Origin: JBEVJK01 sp963791325
GTDB lineage: Bacteria > Pseudomonadota > Alphaproteobacteria > Rhizobiales > Rhizobiaceae
DNA length: 64,000 bases
NCBI GenBank assembly: GCA_963791325.1
Contig: CAWBRU010000002.1
Location: 248,001 to 312,000 of the forward strand
Direction of reading: 5' to 3'
Shown here: piece after piece, positions 27,054 through 34,838 of the stretch
How positions within the stretch are numbered: the first letter of the stretch is position 1
Layout of the letters: every line of letters starts with the position of its first letter
The notes under the pieces: model-generated
Seen by the model: the letters and a program-made list of their open reading frames with translations, nothing else
Database searches by the model: none
Told to the model about the DNA's origin: nothing
Program-made: the position numbers and the translations under genes

Positions 27054-27536
27054 ATGGCCAGTCCCGCCCCCGTCGAAAGCGTCCACCATGTCGGCATGAC
27101 GGTGGCGAGCCTGGAGGCCGCGCTTGCCTTCTGGGAAGCGTTTCTCGGCAAGCCGGCGCGTTGGACGACGGTGCTCGACCGGCCCTATCTCAGCCGGGTG
27201 GTCGGCTATCCCGATGTGGCGATCAAGGCGGCATTCGTCGACTTGCCCGGCGGCGTGGTCCTCGAGCTTCTCGACTATCACCAGGTCGCCGGGCGCAGCG
27301 CCAATCCGCAGGCCACCGCCAATCCGGGCAATATGCATCTCTGCCTCAAGGTCGCGGATGCACACGCGGCGTGGCAACACGCGGTCGGCTGCGGCGCGGT
27401 GCCGGTGTCTCCGGACGGGCCGGTGGCCATAGACGGCGGCCCCAATATCGGCGCCAAGGCCGCCTATCTGCGCATCCACGACGGCATCACCATCGAGCTG
27501 TTCCAGCCGCCGCCGCGCCGCGAGGCAGCGGGATGA
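27054..27536 (+). CDS. VOC (glyoxalase/bleomycin-resistance/dioxygenase) superfamily protein
   Basis: The 160-residue protein has two beta-alpha-beta-beta-beta modules. Potential metal ligands of the vicinal oxygen chelate fold are His in VESVHHVGMTVAS, Glu in VVLELLDYHQ, His in NMHLCLKVAD and Glu in TIELFQPPP. The length and the extra central loop resemble methylmalonyl-CoA-epimerase-like or lactoylglutathione-lyase-like proteins more than extradiol dioxygenases. The substrate is not evident. It is encoded 12 bases after the amidohydrolase, and its stop overlaps the next start (ATGA). Confidence 0.82.
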   Translation: MASPAPVESVHHVGMTVASLEAALAFWEAFLGKPARWTTVLDRPYLSRVVGYPDVAIKAAFVDLPGGVVLELLDYHQVAGRSANPQATANPGNMHLCLKVADAHAAWQHAVGCGAVPVSPDGPVAIDGGPNIGAKAAYLRIHDGITIELFQPPPRREAAG

Positions 27537-27865
27537 TCAAGCGGATCAGCTTCCTGCGGCGCAAGGACGGAATGAGCGCAGACGCCTTCTTCGCTCATTG
27601 GACCGGTCCGCATGCCGACATCGTCAAGCGGCTCCCCGGACTGCGCGGCCTGCGCTTCGGCCGGGTGGAAAGCTGGTCGCCCGAGGCGGCCGCCTGGGAC
27701 GGCGTCGGCGAGATCTGGTTCGACAGCGTCGAGGCCGCGCTGGCCGCCTTTGCCAGCGAGCCGTGCCGCAGCCTGCTCGTCGAGGACCGCAAATTGTTCA
27801 CGCGCGAGATCCAGTCGTGCTTCGTCACCGAGCACACCGCGGTCGCGCCGGTGCAGATCGCTTGA
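27533..27865 (+). CDS. EthD-domain dimeric alpha/beta barrel protein
   Basis: The 110-residue protein begins MIKRISFLRRKDGMSADAFFAHW with the family motif TGPHADIVKRLPGLRG, as in EthD and muconolactone-isomerase-like ferredoxin-fold proteins. Characterised relatives assist degradation of ethers or steroids or act as small isomerases/lyases. No catalytic assignment can be made here. It is translationally coupled to the VOC gene and followed by an SDR. Confidence 0.82.
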   Translation: MIKRISFLRRKDGMSADAFFAHWTGPHADIVKRLPGLRGLRFGRVESWSPEAAAWDGVGEIWFDSVEAALAAFASEPCRSLLVEDRKLFTREIQSCFVTEHTAVAPVQIA

Positions 27866-27875
27866 GGAGGCGGGG

Positions 27876-28643
27876 ATGGCGTTCGAGCTCGGGGCGGGGC
27901 TGAAGGGCAAGGCCATTCTCGTTACCGGCGGCAGCGGCGGCATCGGCCGCGAAGTCTGCCTCGCCTTCGCCGGCGCCGGGGCGCGGGTGGCCGTCGTCGA
28001 CCTCGACGTGGCGAGAGTCGAGGAGGTGGTCGCGGCGATGGAGGGCGGGCCGCATCTCGCGCTCGGGCACGACCTGAGACCGATCAGCGGCCATGCGGCG
28101 CTGGTCCAGCAGGTTCTCGACGCCTTCGGCAGTCTCGACGTTCTGGTCTGCGCCGCGGCCGTCCTGGTGCGCCGGCCCAGCGTGTTCGACGTCAGCGAGG
28201 CGGACTGGGATTTCCAGCACGACGTCAATCTGAAGGCCACCTTCTTCCTCAACCAGGCGGTCGCGCGGGTGATGAAGGATCAGGGCCGCGGCGGCCGGAT
28301 CATCAATTTCACCTCGCAGGGCTGGCAGAGCGGCGGCTTCGGCGGCTCGGTCGCCTATGCCGCCACCAAGGGCGGCGTGGTGTCGATGACCCGCGGGCTG
28401 GCACGGTCCCTGGCCAAGGACAGGATCACCGTCAATGCCGTTTCGCCCGGCGCGGCCGATACGGCGATGATGCGCTCCGGCATGGACGAGGCCGCGCTCG
28501 CCGGGACCATTGCTCAGATCCCGCTGGGCTACATGGCCGAGCCTGCGGAACTGGCCGGCTCGGTGCTGTTTCTCGCCTCCGACCATGCCGGCTACATCAC
28601 CGGCGCCACCCTCAATGTGAGCGGCGGCTGGCTGATGTACTGA
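27876..28643 (+). CDS. Short-chain dehydrogenase/reductase
   Basis: The 255-residue classical SDR starts MAFELGAGLKGKAILVTGGS, after GAGGAGG. The cofactor motif is TGGSGGIG and the catalytic Tyr/Lys are in VAYAATKGG. The C-terminal motif is GYITGATLNVSGGWLMY. It lies in the plus-strand operon 10 bases after the EthD gene and is followed at 85 bases by another SDR, so two successive alcohol oxidations or reductions may be part of the route. Confidence 0.87.
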   Translation: MAFELGAGLKGKAILVTGGSGGIGREVCLAFAGAGARVAVVDLDVARVEEVVAAMEGGPHLALGHDLRPISGHAALVQQVLDAFGSLDVLVCAAAVLVRRPSVFDVSEADWDFQHDVNLKATFFLNQAVARVMKDQGRGGRIINFTSQGWQSGGFGGSVAYAATKGGVVSMTRGLARSLAKDRITVNAVSPGAADTAMMRSGMDEAALAGTIAQIPLGYMAEPAELAGSVLFLASDHAGYITGATLNVSGGWLMY

Positions 28644-28727
28644 GCCCGGGCGCGGAGCGCAAACTTTGTGTCGCCTCGCGATCCGGCCAGGGGGTCGAGG
28701 TGAGGATCGGCGTGAAGGGAGGCTGCC

Positions 28728-29504
28728 ATGAGCAAATCGCTGAGCGGAAAAGTGGCCGTCGTCACCGGTGCCGGCCGCGGCATCGGCGCGGCGATCGCCG
28801 CACGGCTGCTCGACGACGGTGCCGACGTGTTCGCGCTCGACAAGGCTGCGCCGGAGGAGCCGCATCCGGGCGTCAGCTATCTCGAGACCGACGTCACCGA
28901 CCCGGCCAGCGTCGCCGACGCTTTCCGGGCAATCGACAGCCGAGGCGGACGGCTCGATATCCTGGTCAGCAATGCCGGGATCCAGCGCGTCGGGCTGATC
29001 GGCAAGATCTCCTATGCCGACTTCTCGGCAGTGATCGCCACGCACCTCAACGGGCTCTTCCTGTGCGCCTCAGAAGCAGTGCCGCGCATGGTCGCGGCCG
29101 GCAACGGCGGCGCGATTGTCAGCATCGCCTCGACCGCAGCGTTCGTCGGCCTGCCGGGGCGCGGCCCGTACTGCGCGGCGAAGGCGGGGATCCTCGGCCT
29201 GACCCGTGCGCTGGCGCTCGAAGTGGCAAGCGCCGGCATCCGCGTCAATGCCGTCGCGCCTGGCTTCACCCGCACCAAATTCATCGAACAGGGGCTGAAG
29301 GACGGGTCGCTGCAGGAGGACTGGATGGTGGCCCGCGTGCCGATGAAGCGGCTCGCTGCGACCGACGAGATCGCCGAGGCGGTGCGCTTCCTGGCCGGCG
29401 GGGAATCCTCCTACATGACCGGCCAGAGCCTGGTCGTCGACGGCGGCTGGATCGTCCAGGGGATCCCGGAGGCGCCGACCTGGCTGAAGACACCGGCGAC
29501 ATGA
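28728..29504 (+). CDS. Short-chain dehydrogenase/reductase
   Basis: The 258-residue classical SDR has TGAGRGIGAA at the N-terminus, NAG in LVSNAGIQ, Tyr/Lys in GPYCAAKAG and the ending SYMTGQSLVVDGG. GGGAGG lies upstream of the start. The TGA stop overlaps the ATG of the acyl-CoA ligase gene, so the two are probably made together. The product could be an alcohol dehydrogenase acting before CoA activation. Confidence 0.88.
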   Translation: MSKSLSGKVAVVTGAGRGIGAAIAARLLDDGADVFALDKAAPEEPHPGVSYLETDVTDPASVADAFRAIDSRGGRLDILVSNAGIQRVGLIGKISYADFSAVIATHLNGLFLCASEAVPRMVAAGNGGAIVSIASTAAFVGLPGRGPYCAAKAGILGLTRALALEVASAGIRVNAVAPGFTRTKFIEQGLKDGSLQEDWMVARVPMKRLAATDEIAEAVRFLAGGESSYMTGQSLVVDGGWIVQGIPEAPTWLKTPAT

Positions 29505-31066
29505 TCCCAGGTCGGTTCAACCTGGCGGACCATTGCGTCGGCCACGCAGCACGGGCCGTTCCCGGCAAGGCCGCGCTGCTGGTCGTCGACGACGTCGATC
29601 GGCCCGAAACGGCTGAGCGCTGGACTTACCAGGCGCTCGACCTCGCCGTCCGGCGCATTGCCGGCGGGCTGCTGGCGGAAGGACTGCTGCCGGGAGAACG
29701 CATCCTATTGCGGCTTCCCAACCGCAGCGACGTCGCCCTGGTTTTCCTCGGCGCGATCGCGGCCGGGCTGGTGCCGGTGCCGACCTCGCCGCAGCTGACC
29801 GCAGCCGATTCCGCCTTCCTGCTGGCGGATGCCGCAGCGGCCGCGGTGGTCCATGGCGGCGGCGTGCCGCTCGGGCAGGTGCCGGCGCGCTGCAAGGTGC
29901 TCGGCGAAGCGGAGCTTGCCCGGCTCAAGGCCGCGACGCCGCTGCCGAGCTATGCGGCGACGATGGCCGAGGCCCCGGCCTTCATGATCTACACCTCGGG
30001 CACGTCGGCGCAGCCGAAGGGCGTGGTGCATGCGCAGCGCACGGTGATCGGCCGGGTGCCGATGCAGCGGGAGTGGCAGGGCCTGTCGGCAGCCGACGTG
30101 ATGCTCCACGCCGGCGCCTTCAACTGGAGCTTCACCCTGGGCGTCGGCCTGCTCGACCCGTGGTCGGCGGGGGCGACGGCCGTGCTCTACACGGGACCCA
30201 AGGACATCGCGATGTGGCCGCGGCTGATCGATGCCGTCGGGGCGACGCTGTTCGCGGCCGTGCCGTCGCTCTACCGGCAGATCCTGAAATATTGCCTGCT
30301 GGAACCCGGCTGTCTTGCCACCCTACGCCATGGGCTGGCCGCCGGCGAGGCGCTCGCCCCGGCGGTCTTGGAGGACTGGCGGCGGGCCACCGGCAAGGAG
30401 CTCTACGAAGCCTTCGGGATGAGCGAATGCTCGACCTTCGTGTCGAACGGCGCCGGGCGGCCGATCCGCCCGGGCAGCCCCGGCAAGCCGCAGGGCGGGC
30501 GGCCGATCGCCATCCTGCCTGTCGACGGCGGCACGACGCCGGCCGCGGCGGGCAGCGCCGGACTGCTTTCCATCGGCCGCGGCGACGCCGGCCTGATGCT
30601 CGGCTATTGGAACCGTCCCGAGGCGGAGGAGCAGGCTTTTCGCGGCGACTGGTTCGTCAGCGGCGATCTCGCCGTGTTCGACGATGACGGCTATCTTTGG
30701 CATCGCGGCCGCGCCGACGAGGTGCTCAATGCCGGCGGGTACCGAGTGTCGCCGCGGGACGTGGAGAGCGCGCTTTCGGCCTGCCCGGGCGTGGCCGAGG
30801 TGGCGGTGGCGGAGTATCGGCCGCGGCCCGACGTCACCGTCCTCGCCGCCTTCGTCGTCCGGGCCGAAGGGTGTGCCGTGACGGCAGACGAGATCCTCGC
30901 CGCCGCGGCGGAACGGCTCGCCGGCTACAAGCGGCCGAAACAGCTGTTCTTCGTGCGCAGCTTGCCGCGCAGTGCCAACGGCAAGCTGCTCCGCCGGGCG
31001 CTGCCCGGCTTGGCCGAGACCGCCGAAGCTACACCTCAAGCACCAGTGTCGGCGCCCCCGTCCTGA
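29501..31066 (+). CDS. AMP-dependent acyl-CoA synthetase/ligase (ANL superfamily)
   Basis: The 521-residue adenylate-forming ligase shows the P-loop-like IYTSGTSAQPKGVVHAQR, the acyl-pocket motif EAFGMSECSTFVSNG, the hinge region SGDLAVFDDDGYLWHRGRAD, EVLNAGGYRVSPRDVESAL and the C-terminal catalytic Lys in SANGKLLRRALP. It activates a carboxylic acid to its CoA thioester with ATP; relatives act on benzoate-like, short or branched acids. The last 38 bases overlap the convergent lipoyl-domain gene. It fits with a CoA-transferase and a 2-oxoacid dehydrogenase E1 encoded just downstream. Confidence 0.9.
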   Translation: MIPGRFNLADHCVGHAARAVPGKAALLVVDDVDRPETAERWTYQALDLAVRRIAGGLLAEGLLPGERILLRLPNRSDVALVFLGAIAAGLVPVPTSPQLTAADSAFLLADAAAAAVVHGGGVPLGQVPARCKVLGEAELARLKAATPLPSYAATMAEAPAFMIYTSGTSAQPKGVVHAQRTVIGRVPMQREWQGLSAADVMLHAGAFNWSFTLGVGLLDPWSAGATAVLYTGPKDIAMWPRLIDAVGATLFAAVPSLYRQILKYCLLEPGCLATLRHGLAAGEALAPAVLEDWRRATGKELYEAFGMSECSTFVSNGAGRPIRPGSPGKPQGGRPIAILPVDGGTTPAAAGSAGLLSIGRGDAGLMLGYWNRPEAEEQAFRGDWFVSGDLAVFDDDGYLWHRGRADEVLNAGGYRVSPRDVESALSACPGVAEVAVAEYRPRPDVTVLAAFVVRAEGCAVTADEILAAAAERLAGYKRPKQLFFVRSLPRSANGKLLRRALPGLAETAEATPQAPVSAPPS

Positions 31067-31265
31067 CATCGTCGCCAACCTTGATCAGGATCTCGGCAAC
31101 CGTGCCGGCAAACGGCGCCGGCACCTCGACCTGGGTCTTGTCGGTCTCGACCACGAACAGGGTCTGCCCCTCGCCCACCTTGGCACCGATTTCGACCTGG
31201 ATGGCATTGATGACGACTTCGTCGATGGCGTCGCCGACCTTCGGCATCTTGAGTGTGGACCGCAT
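31029..31265 (-). CDS. Free-standing lipoyl/biotinyl-attachment domain protein
   Basis: The 78-residue protein is a single lipoyl domain: MRSTLKMPKVGDAIDEVVIN, then VVETDKTQVEVPAPFAGTV with the modifiable Lys in ETDKTQVE, and DDVRTGAPTLVLEV at the end. DKT rather than MKM points to lipoyl instead of biotin. There is no E2 acyltransferase or E3-binding part. GGGAGGG precedes the ATG. It is divergent from the E1 beta/alpha genes with a shared promoter region carrying a LacI-type site. Its 3' end overlaps the acyl-CoA ligase gene on the other strand. Confidence 0.85.
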   Translation of the reverse strand: MRSTLKMPKVGDAIDEVVINAIQVEIGAKVGEGQTLFVVETDKTQVEVPAPFAGTVAEILIKVGDDVRTGAPTLVLEV

Positions 31266-31345
31266 CTGCCGCCCTCCCTGGATGTGATCGCCGGAGGGTG
31301 GTTGCGAGACGCCCCGGCTGAGATTTCTGGCCCGGACATTTGTAA

Positions 31346-31362
31346 ATAAAAACGTTTCCAAA
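31346..31362. promoter_or_regulatory. Putative LacI-family operator between the lipoyl-domain gene and E1 beta
   Basis: AAAAACGTTTCCA reads on the minus strand as TGGAAACGTTTTT, matching the palindromic site at 15.93 kb (TTGGAAACGTTTCG). It lies in the divergent promoter region about 70 bases from E1 beta and 80 from the lipoyl-domain start. An AT-rich stretch (tttgtaaataaaa) next to it could hold promoter elements. Confidence 0.58.
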
Positions 31363-31428
31363 TTTCAAGGCTTACGCTAGCTTTCCGGGACGATACCGGT
31401 AGCATCGCGGCGGATTGGGAGGTTTGTC

Positions 31429-32436
31429 TTGGCGAAGATCTGGATCCGGCAGGCTGTGCTGCGCGCCCTCGACGACGCGATGGCGGACGATCCGACGGTG
31501 ATTCTGATGGGCGAGGACATCGCCGCGGCAGGCGGCCCGTTCAAGGTCACCGAGGGGCTGCTTGCTGCGCACGGTCCCGAACGCGTCATCGACACGCCGA
31601 TTTCGGAGATGGCGTTTATGGGTGCGGCCGTCGGCGCCGCCGTCTGCGGGCTGAAGCCGGTCGTCGAGATCATGTTCATCGAATTTCTCGGCGTGGCGCT
31701 CGACCAGCTGACCACGCAGGCGGCGACGATGCGCTATCTGTCGCGCGGCCGCCTGACGACGCCGCTGGTGGTGCGCGCCTCGGCCGGCGCCGGCCAGGGT
31801 TTCGGCTGCCAGCATTCGCAGATGCTCGACCATTGGCTGCGCGGCACGCCCGGGCTGAAGCTCTGCGTCACCAGCAATGCGCGGACCACTTACGGGCTGC
31901 TGCGCTCGGCGATCGAAGACCCGGATCCGGTCGTGGTGCTTGAGCCGCGCATCCTCTATTCCGAACGTGAGGAATACGAGTTCGACCGCAACTACCGGAT
32001 CCCGCTCGGTCAGGCCGAGATCGTCAAGCCGGGCACGGACGTCACCCTGCTCGCCTGCGGGGCGATGGTCCGCGTGGCCCGCGAAGCGGCAGAACGCAGC
32101 GAGGCCGATGTCGAGGTGATCGATATGCTGACGCTATGGCCCTGGGACCGGACGGCGGTGCTCGACTCGGTCGCGCGCACCGGCCGCCTGGTGACGCTGG
32201 AGGAGGCGCCGGCCGGCAGCGGCTGGGGCGGCGACGTAGTCGCATTGGTCGCCACGGAGGCCTTCGGAACGCTCAAGGCGCCGCCGCACCGCATCACGCT
32301 GCCGGATGCGCCGGTTCCTTACAGCGGCCAGCTCGAGGCGCGCTATCTGCCGAGCCCCGACTACGTCGCCGGGCAGATCGCGACCCTGGTGTCGACCAAC
32401 AAAGCGCCGCTGCCCTGGTGGAGGAATGCCGCATGA
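31429..32436 (+). CDS. 2-oxoacid (pyruvate/acetoin-type) dehydrogenase E1 component, beta subunit
   Basis: It has 335 residues from a TTG start with GGGAGG eight bases upstream (MAKIWIRQAVLRALDDAMA). Family motifs are ILMGEDIAAAGGPF, DTPISEMAFMGAAVGAA, FIEFLGVALDQLTTQAA and the C-terminal transketolase domain VEVIDMLTLWPWDRTAV. With E1 alpha it forms the heterotetramer that decarboxylates a 2-oxoacid or cleaves acetoin using thiamine diphosphate. The ATGA overlap with the next gene supports coupled synthesis. No E2 or E3 gene is in the window. Confidence 0.9.
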   Translation: MAKIWIRQAVLRALDDAMADDPTVILMGEDIAAAGGPFKVTEGLLAAHGPERVIDTPISEMAFMGAAVGAAVCGLKPVVEIMFIEFLGVALDQLTTQAATMRYLSRGRLTTPLVVRASAGAGQGFGCQHSQMLDHWLRGTPGLKLCVTSNARTTYGLLRSAIEDPDPVVVLEPRILYSEREEYEFDRNYRIPLGQAEIVKPGTDVTLLACGAMVRVAREAAERSEADVEVIDMLTLWPWDRTAVLDSVARTGRLVTLEEAPAGSGWGGDVVALVATEAFGTLKAPPHRITLPDAPVPYSGQLEARYLPSPDYVAGQIATLVSTNKAPLPWWRNAA

Positions 32437-33467
32437 CCCTTTCCAACTCCAATTCCCCGCTCGCCCGCCGCGAGGCGCTCAAGGACCGGGTCGAGCAGCT
32501 GCGCCGCATGATCGAGATCCGTTCGGTCGAGGAGCGCATCCAGAAGCTGTTTGCCGAAGGCCATATTCGCGGCAGCACCCACCTCGCCAGCGGACAGGAG
32601 GCGGTCTCGGTCGGCATTGCCCGCGCGATCGATCCCGACGACATCGTCACCTGCACCTATCGCGGCCACGGCCATGCCCTGGCGCTGGGCGTCACCCCGA
32701 CCGGGGTGATCGGCGAAATCTGTGGACGGGTCGTCGGCTGCGCCGGCGGCCTTGGCGGCTCGATGCACCTGGTCGAGCCCGCGGTCGGCCTCTTGCCCAC
32801 TGCCGCGATCATCGGCGCCGGCCTGCCGATCGCCTGCGGTGTAGCGATGGCAGCGCGCGCCCGCGGCAAGGACCGCGTCGCGGTCGCCGTGTTCGGCGAC
32901 GGCTCGGCCAATATCGGCGCGTTTCACGAGGCCCTGAACTTCGCCGCCATCCAGAAGCTGCCGGTGGTGTTTGTCTGCGAGAACAACCTCTACGGCGAGT
33001 ATACGAGGATCCAGCTCTCGACCCCGGTCGAGGACATCGCCGTGCGGGCGTCGAGCTACAACATTCCGGGCGTCATCGTCGATGGCCAGGACGTCGACAA
33101 GGTCGCCGAGGCGATGGCAGCGGCGGTGGAGCGGGCGCGCCGCGGCGATGGGCCGTCGCTGGTCGAAATGAAGACCTACCGCTATTCGGGACACTCGCGC
33201 TCCGATCCGGCGACCTACCGGCCGGCGGGCGAGCTCGATGCCTGGCTGAAGCGCGATCCGATCGACATCCTCGCCGGACGGCTGGTCGAAGAAAAGCTGC
33301 TGGCGCCGGATGGGCTCGACCCGCTCAAGGCAGAGGTCCGCGAGAGTGTCGAAGGCGCCACGGCCGAGGTGCTGGCCGCGCCGGCACCGGACCTCGAGGA
33401 GATCACTGCCCATGTCGGAGGGCACTCCGGAAGCCCCGACGCCCGCCACACGTTCTGGCCGGGCTGA
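32433..33467 (+). CDS. 2-oxoacid (pyruvate/acetoin-type) dehydrogenase E1 component, alpha subunit
   Basis: The 344-residue protein has the thiamine-diphosphate motif starting GDGSANIGAFHEALNFAA and ending CENN. The active-site region is TYRGHGHALALG and the phosphorylation-loop-like segment is YRYSGHSRSDPATYR. It resembles AcoA and PdhA of small E1 enzymes. The C-terminal tail (HSGSPDARHTFWPG) extends slightly past the typical end. It is partnered with the beta subunit encoded immediately upstream; the CoA-transferase gene follows after 39 bases. Confidence 0.9.
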   Translation: MTLSNSNSPLARREALKDRVEQLRRMIEIRSVEERIQKLFAEGHIRGSTHLASGQEAVSVGIARAIDPDDIVTCTYRGHGHALALGVTPTGVIGEICGRVVGCAGGLGGSMHLVEPAVGLLPTAAIIGAGLPIACGVAMAARARGKDRVAVAVFGDGSANIGAFHEALNFAAIQKLPVVFVCENNLYGEYTRIQLSTPVEDIAVRASSYNIPGVIVDGQDVDKVAEAMAAAVERARRGDGPSLVEMKTYRYSGHSRSDPATYRPAGELDAWLKRDPIDILAGRLVEEKLLAPDGLDPLKAEVRESVEGATAEVLAAPAPDLEEITAHVGGHSGSPDARHTFWPG

Positions 33468-33506
33468 GCCGGCGGTCGCCGCTATCGGCGGCAAGAGGAC
33501 TGCCCG

Positions 33507-34718
33507 ATGGCCGTGGGCATTTTGGCGGGGATGAGCATCGTCGAGGGCTCGGCCTTCATCGCCGCCCCGCTCGGCGGCATGACCTTGGCGCAGCTCGGCG
33601 CCGACGTGATCCGCTACGACCCGATCGGCGGCGGCCTCGATTACGGCCGCTGGCCGCTGGCGCCGAACGGTGCCAGCCTGTTCTGGGCCGGCATGAACAA
33701 GGGCAAGCGCTCGATCCGGCTCGACCTGCGCTCGCGCCACGCGCAGGAGATCATCGCCGCGCTGATCACCCGCCCCGGCCCCGATCATGGCTTCTACCTC
33801 ACCAATCTGCCGGCCAAAGGCGCGCTGTCCTTCGCGGCATTGCGGCAGCAGCGCCGCGATCTGGTGATGGTGGCGCTGTCGGGCAATGCCGACGGCTCAA
33901 GCGAGGTGGACTATACGGTCAATGCCGCGGCCGGCTTCCCGGCGATCACCGGGCCGTCCGGCTCGGACGAGCCGGTGAACAGCGTCCTGCCGGCCTGGGA
34001 CATCGCCATGGGCGAACTCGCGGCGGTCGGGCTCTTGGCCGCCGACCGCCGGCGCAGCCGGACCGGGGAAGGCGCGCTGGTCGAGCTGGCGCTGTCGGAC
34101 GTCGCCTTCGCCACCGTCGGCCATCTCGGGCGCATCGCCCAGGCCGAGCTCGGCGACCAGCCGAGCAAGGACGGCAACTATCTGTTCGGCGCGTTCGGCC
34201 GGGATTTTGCCACCGCCGATGAGGGGCGCGTGATGGTCGTCGCGCTGACTTCGCGACAGTGGCGGGCGTTGCAAGAAGCCACCGGCCTCGATGTTCCGGC
34301 GATCGCCGCCGGCACCGCCGCCGACCTCGCCGATGAGGGTGGCCGCTATGCCGCCCGCGAAGCCATCGCCGCCGCCCTGGCGCCGTGGTTCATGGCCCGC
34401 GACCTGGCGCAGGTGACGGCGGCGCTGCGTGCGCACCAGGTCTGTTTCGGCCCTTACCGGAATTTCCGGCAGCTGGTGGAGGAGGACGAGCGCTGCTCAA
34501 CCGCCAACCCGCTGTTTCAAGACGTCGACCATCCCGGCATCGGCCCGCTGCGGACCCCAGGATCGCCGCTGCGCTTCAGCAGCGCCGATGCCGTGCCGCC
34601 CTTGGCGGCCCCGCGGCTCGGACAGCATACCGACGAGATCCTCACCGAACTGGGGCTCGGCGACCGCGAGATCGGCCGCCTCCACGACCGCGGCATCGTG
34701 GCCGGGCCGGTTGATTGA
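33507..34718 (+). CDS. CoA-transferase family III protein, 2-methylfumaryl-CoA isomerase-like
   Basis: The 403-residue CaiB/BaiF-fold protein starts MAVGILAGMSIVEGSAFIAAP and contains GMTLAQLGADVIRYDPIGGG. It also has NKGKRSIRLDLRS and a candidate catalytic Asp in LPAWDIAMGELAAVG. The N-terminal sequence is characteristic of the Mct branch (mesaconyl-C1/C4-CoA isomerase), which moves CoA within one molecule; this rests on recall. It could act on an unsaturated dicarboxylate-CoA formed downstream of the ligase. It is the last gene of the plus-strand catabolic stretch, and a palindromic repeat follows. Confidence 0.82.
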   Translation: MAVGILAGMSIVEGSAFIAAPLGGMTLAQLGADVIRYDPIGGGLDYGRWPLAPNGASLFWAGMNKGKRSIRLDLRSRHAQEIIAALITRPGPDHGFYLTNLPAKGALSFAALRQQRRDLVMVALSGNADGSSEVDYTVNAAAGFPAITGPSGSDEPVNSVLPAWDIAMGELAAVGLLAADRRRSRTGEGALVELALSDVAFATVGHLGRIAQAELGDQPSKDGNYLFGAFGRDFATADEGRVMVVALTSRQWRALQEATGLDVPAIAAGTAADLADEGGRYAAREAIAAALAPWFMARDLAQVTAALRAHQVCFGPYRNFRQLVEEDERCSTANPLFQDVDHPGIGPLRTPGSPLRFSSADAVPPLAAPRLGQHTDEILTELGLGDREIGRLHDRGIVAGPVD

Positions 34719-34761
34719 GCCGAGGTCGGCTTGACCAGCGCGGATCACCGAGTGTTCGAAT

Positions 34762-34838
34762 CGGTGCTCCGCTCCAAGTCTTTGTTTTTTCGCAATTCCG
34801 GACGGAAAACCGTCGCCGCTTTTCCTGGAATTGCTCTA
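34762..34838. repeat. Dispersed palindromic repeat, copy 5, between convergent genes
   Basis: This well-preserved copy carries ctccgctccaagtctttg, then GCAATTCC at 34792 and GGAATTGC at 34827, which can pair as a stem. It abuts the stop codon of the minus-strand AceE-like gene and separates it from the plus-strand CoA-transferase, so it may act as a bidirectional terminator. Confidence 0.68.
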
